From Marinobacter piscis (GTDB lineage: Bacteria > Pseudomonadota > Gammaproteobacteria > Pseudomonadales > Oleiphilaceae): a DNA stretch of 64,000 bases. This document shows, piece by piece, positions 62,422 through 64,000 of this stretch. Location: positions 248,001-312,000 of the forward strand of contig NZ_VCGX01000003.1 of NCBI RefSeq assembly GCF_007671655.1, given 5' to 3'. Within the stretch, counting starts at the first letter, position 1; every line of letters begins with the position of its first letter. The position numbers were made by a program, and so were the translations under genes. The notes under the pieces were generated by a model that was not told where the DNA came from, searched no databases, and was given only the letters and a program-made list of their open reading frames with translations.

Positions 62422-63795
62422 ATGCAAATGTTCCACCGTAAGAATGGAGAAGAGCAGCCGTTCTGGCCGGCCGGACCTTTCAAAATTCGCCTTCCATTTA
62501 TTCACTACCGCTGGGAATTTGCGGAGATGGTTCAGGCTTTGATCATGTTTGTGGTTAGCCTGGCTATGATTCCTTTATTGGAAAAATATCTCGGTGTGCC
62601 TTATGACGTAGCGCTGGCCTATGCGGTTATATGTGGCATTGGCTTCATGTTGCCGGCATTACTGGGAGTGCCATTGGTGCCTGGCTGGATAACCCCGGCT
62701 GTGCCGGTCGTCCTGCTCTTTTTGAGTGACTTTGAGCCGGGGCCCGAGGCAATACAGGCGATGTTCGCGCTGCAGTTTCTGGTGTTTGTCATTTTCCTGT
62801 TTCTTGGTGTGACCCGTTTGGGTAGTAAACTTGTGAACCTGATACCTCGTTCCATGAAGGGCGGTATTATTATCGGTGCCGGTATTGCTGCCTTGATGGG
62901 GGAAATTGAAGCCGGTGGGCGCTTGGCGAACACACCTGTATCCCTGATCGTTGGCGGCCTGGTGTGCTTGTATCTGATGTTTTCTTTGTCTTTCAAGGGG
63001 TTTGTCGAAAGCAACTCAATTGCGCGCAAAGTGGCCAATTACGGAATGGTTCCGGGCATGGTTGTGGCCATTATCGTTGGCTTTGCCACGGGCGAATACG
63101 AGGTGCCCAACGTTGAGTGGGGCATTACCAAACCGGCTTTTGACGAGTTGTGGAACTACCTGCCGTTTTCCGTAGGCTTTCCTAATCCGGAGGTGTTTCT
63201 CTACGCCATTCCAACAGCTGTTATCGCCTATATTATTGCCTTCGGCGACATCGTGGTCGGCCAGTCCCTGATGAACCGCGTGGATCATCTTCGAAAAGAC
63301 GAGGATATTGACAACAGCATTGACCGGGTGCACCTGGTTACGGCCATACGTAATGGCGGGCATGCCTTCTTCGCTCCTTATCCCGGCCTGGCTGGCCCGA
63401 TCTGGACGGCTGTTACGGCTACTATGGCTGAGCGTTACAAGTATGGCCGCAATGCCATGGACTCTATCTATAGCGGTGGCGGTACCTTCTGGATCACCGG
63501 TTTTATTGCGCTGTTCGTATTGCCTCTGGTGAGTTTCTTCCAGCCGGTGTTACCCATTGCCTTGTCTCTGACGCTGTTGTTGACCGGCTACATCTGCTTG
63601 ATGGTTGGCCTGGAGCAACTGGAAAATAATACTGAGCGGGGTATTGCAGGCACCATGGGGGTGGTGCTGGCGGTTTACGGCGCAGGCTGGGGGCTTGGAA
63701 TAGGCGTGGTTCTTTATATGCTGATTGAGCGAACCAAGCTGCTTGGCTTTACCCCGGATCCCGAAGCCCCGGGAAAAAAGGTAGAGGAGTATTGA
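62422..63795 (+). CDS. Polytopic membrane transporter, xanthine/uracil permease-like (weak)
   Basis: A 457-residue protein with about twelve hydrophobic segments. GVPLVPGWITPAVPVVLLFL and PRSMKGGIIIGAGIAALMGE resemble the short helix/loop pattern of nucleobase-ascorbate and SulP-type (7+7 fold) transporters, and VIAYIIAFGDIVVGQSLMNR fits helix 8-10. I do not recognise a close family. AAGGAG at 62409-62414 sets the start. It follows the acyl-CoA synthetase in the same direction, so a carboxylate substrate is plausible but unproven. Confidence 0.7.
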   Translation: MQMFHRKNGEEQPFWPAGPFKIRLPFIHYRWEFAEMVQALIMFVVSLAMIPLLEKYLGVPYDVALAYAVICGIGFMLPALLGVPLVPGWITPAVPVVLLFLSDFEPGPEAIQAMFALQFLVFVIFLFLGVTRLGSKLVNLIPRSMKGGIIIGAGIAALMGEIEAGGRLANTPVSLIVGGLVCLYLMFSLSFKGFVESNSIARKVANYGMVPGMVVAIIVGFATGEYEVPNVEWGITKPAFDELWNYLPFSVGFPNPEVFLYAIPTAVIAYIIAFGDIVVGQSLMNRVDHLRKDEDIDNSIDRVHLVTAIRNGGHAFFAPYPGLAGPIWTAVTATMAERYKYGRNAMDSIYSGGGTFWITGFIALFVLPLVSFFQPVLPIALSLTLLLTGYICLMVGLEQLENNTERGIAGTMGVVLAVYGAGWGLGIGVVLYMLIERTKLLGFTPDPEAPGKKVEEY

Positions 63796-63801
63796 ATCAC
63801 A

Positions 63802-63821
63802 GCCCCGGTTTGTACCGGGGC
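63802..63821 (+). terminator. Hairpin after the permease gene
   Basis: GCCCCGGT/ACCGGGGC with loop TTGT begins 6 nt after the stop at 63795. No T-tract follows. A second stem, CCTGCCCG/CGGGCAGG with loop ATTA (63858-63877), lies further on. Either may end the transcript. Confidence 0.55.
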
Positions 63822-63985
63822 CAGTCAGCCCCCCCTCCGAGTGTCATTTCGTGACAACCTGCCCGATTACGGGCAGGGACCCTATCTTTATTCTGGTTTA
63901 TCAGTTTAGACTTGGCTGACGTGAAGTAATGGAATTTAGCCGGGTTTCACGACTGATCAAACCATAATAAGAGCAGGAGGCAGTC

Positions 63986-64000
63986 ATGACCGTCAGCTCT
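63986..64000 (+). CDS. Start of a gene cut by the window edge
   Basis: ATG at 63986 is preceded by a perfect AGGAGG (63975-63980) at 5 nt; the first codons read MTVSS. Only five codons are present, so no product can be named. The 190-nt gap before it contains the hairpins described for 63802-63877. Confidence 0.6.

Noticed and set aside
1..64000. tRNA, rRNA, CRISPR arrays, transposases and integrase att sites
   Set aside because: I saw no regularly spaced repeats, no tRNA-like GGTTCGAATCC arms and no transposase motifs; the T6SS island has no flanking terminal repeats that I can see.

Overview
The window reads as chromosomal DNA of a heterotrophic marine gammaproteobacterium, most like Marinobacter. 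The grounds are a LiuR-type branched-chain amino acid (BCAA) catabolic regulon, an ilvGM operon with a classical attenuator, several acyl-CoA synthetases, an auxiliary type VI secretion (T6SS) island and strong AGGAG ribosome sites. The genus is inferred from gene content; no database was searched.

Layout. (1) 1-3364: end of a valine operon (acyl-CoA dehydrogenase, enoyl-CoA hydratase, 3-hydroxyisobutyryl-CoA hydrolase, mmsB). (2) 3.5-7.3 kb: SMR efflux protein, diaminopimelate dehydrogenase, hemerythrin, and an AraC regulator divergent from an EamA transporter. (3) 7.4-22.8 kb: an orphan T6SS island. Module 1 is intact: vgrG, DUF4123 adaptor, 1149-aa VasX/MIX-like effector, 4-TM immunity candidate. 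Module 2 begins with a truncated, near-identical copy of the vgrG 3' end, followed by its own short adaptor, a second giant effector and an immunity candidate. A third immunity gene follows, behind what looks like the last 32 codons of a lost effector. (4) 22.8-26.9 kb: bioY, AI-2E exporter, a LiuR-boxed acyl-CoA synthetase, a small exported protein. (5) 27.0-36.4 kb: the leucine/isovalerate operon liuRABCDE plus an AhpD-like protein and an acyl-CoA ligase, all on the minus strand. (6) 36.6-44.3 kb: acyl-CoA ligase, AraC regulator, a decayed acyl-CoA dehydrogenase, a thiolase, then a LiuR-boxed isoleucine-type operon (SDR, acyl-CoA dehydrogenase, thiolase). (7) 44.3-46.5 kb: ilvGM with leader peptide and attenuator. 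(8) 46.6-58.3 kb: RND pump, amidase, DjlA-like co-chaperone, MgtC/DUF4010 protein, SulP transporter with UspA, HI0933-type flavoprotein. (9) 58.4-64 kb: PAS histidine kinase and FixJ-type regulator divergent from an acyl-CoA synthetase and permease; a new gene starts at the right edge.

How it works together: most of the window breaks down Val, Leu and Ile to propionyl-CoA, acetyl-CoA and acetoacetate. Three 16-bp palindromes (TTTACsTwwACGTAAA) tie the leucine operon, the isoleucine operon and one acyl-CoA synthetase to LiuR, while ilvGM covers BCAA biosynthesis under attenuation. The T6SS island is an interbacterial-competition module whose layered structure suggests repeated recombination at vgrG, with older immunity genes kept. 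No tRNA, rRNA, insertion sequence or CRISPR array was recognised.
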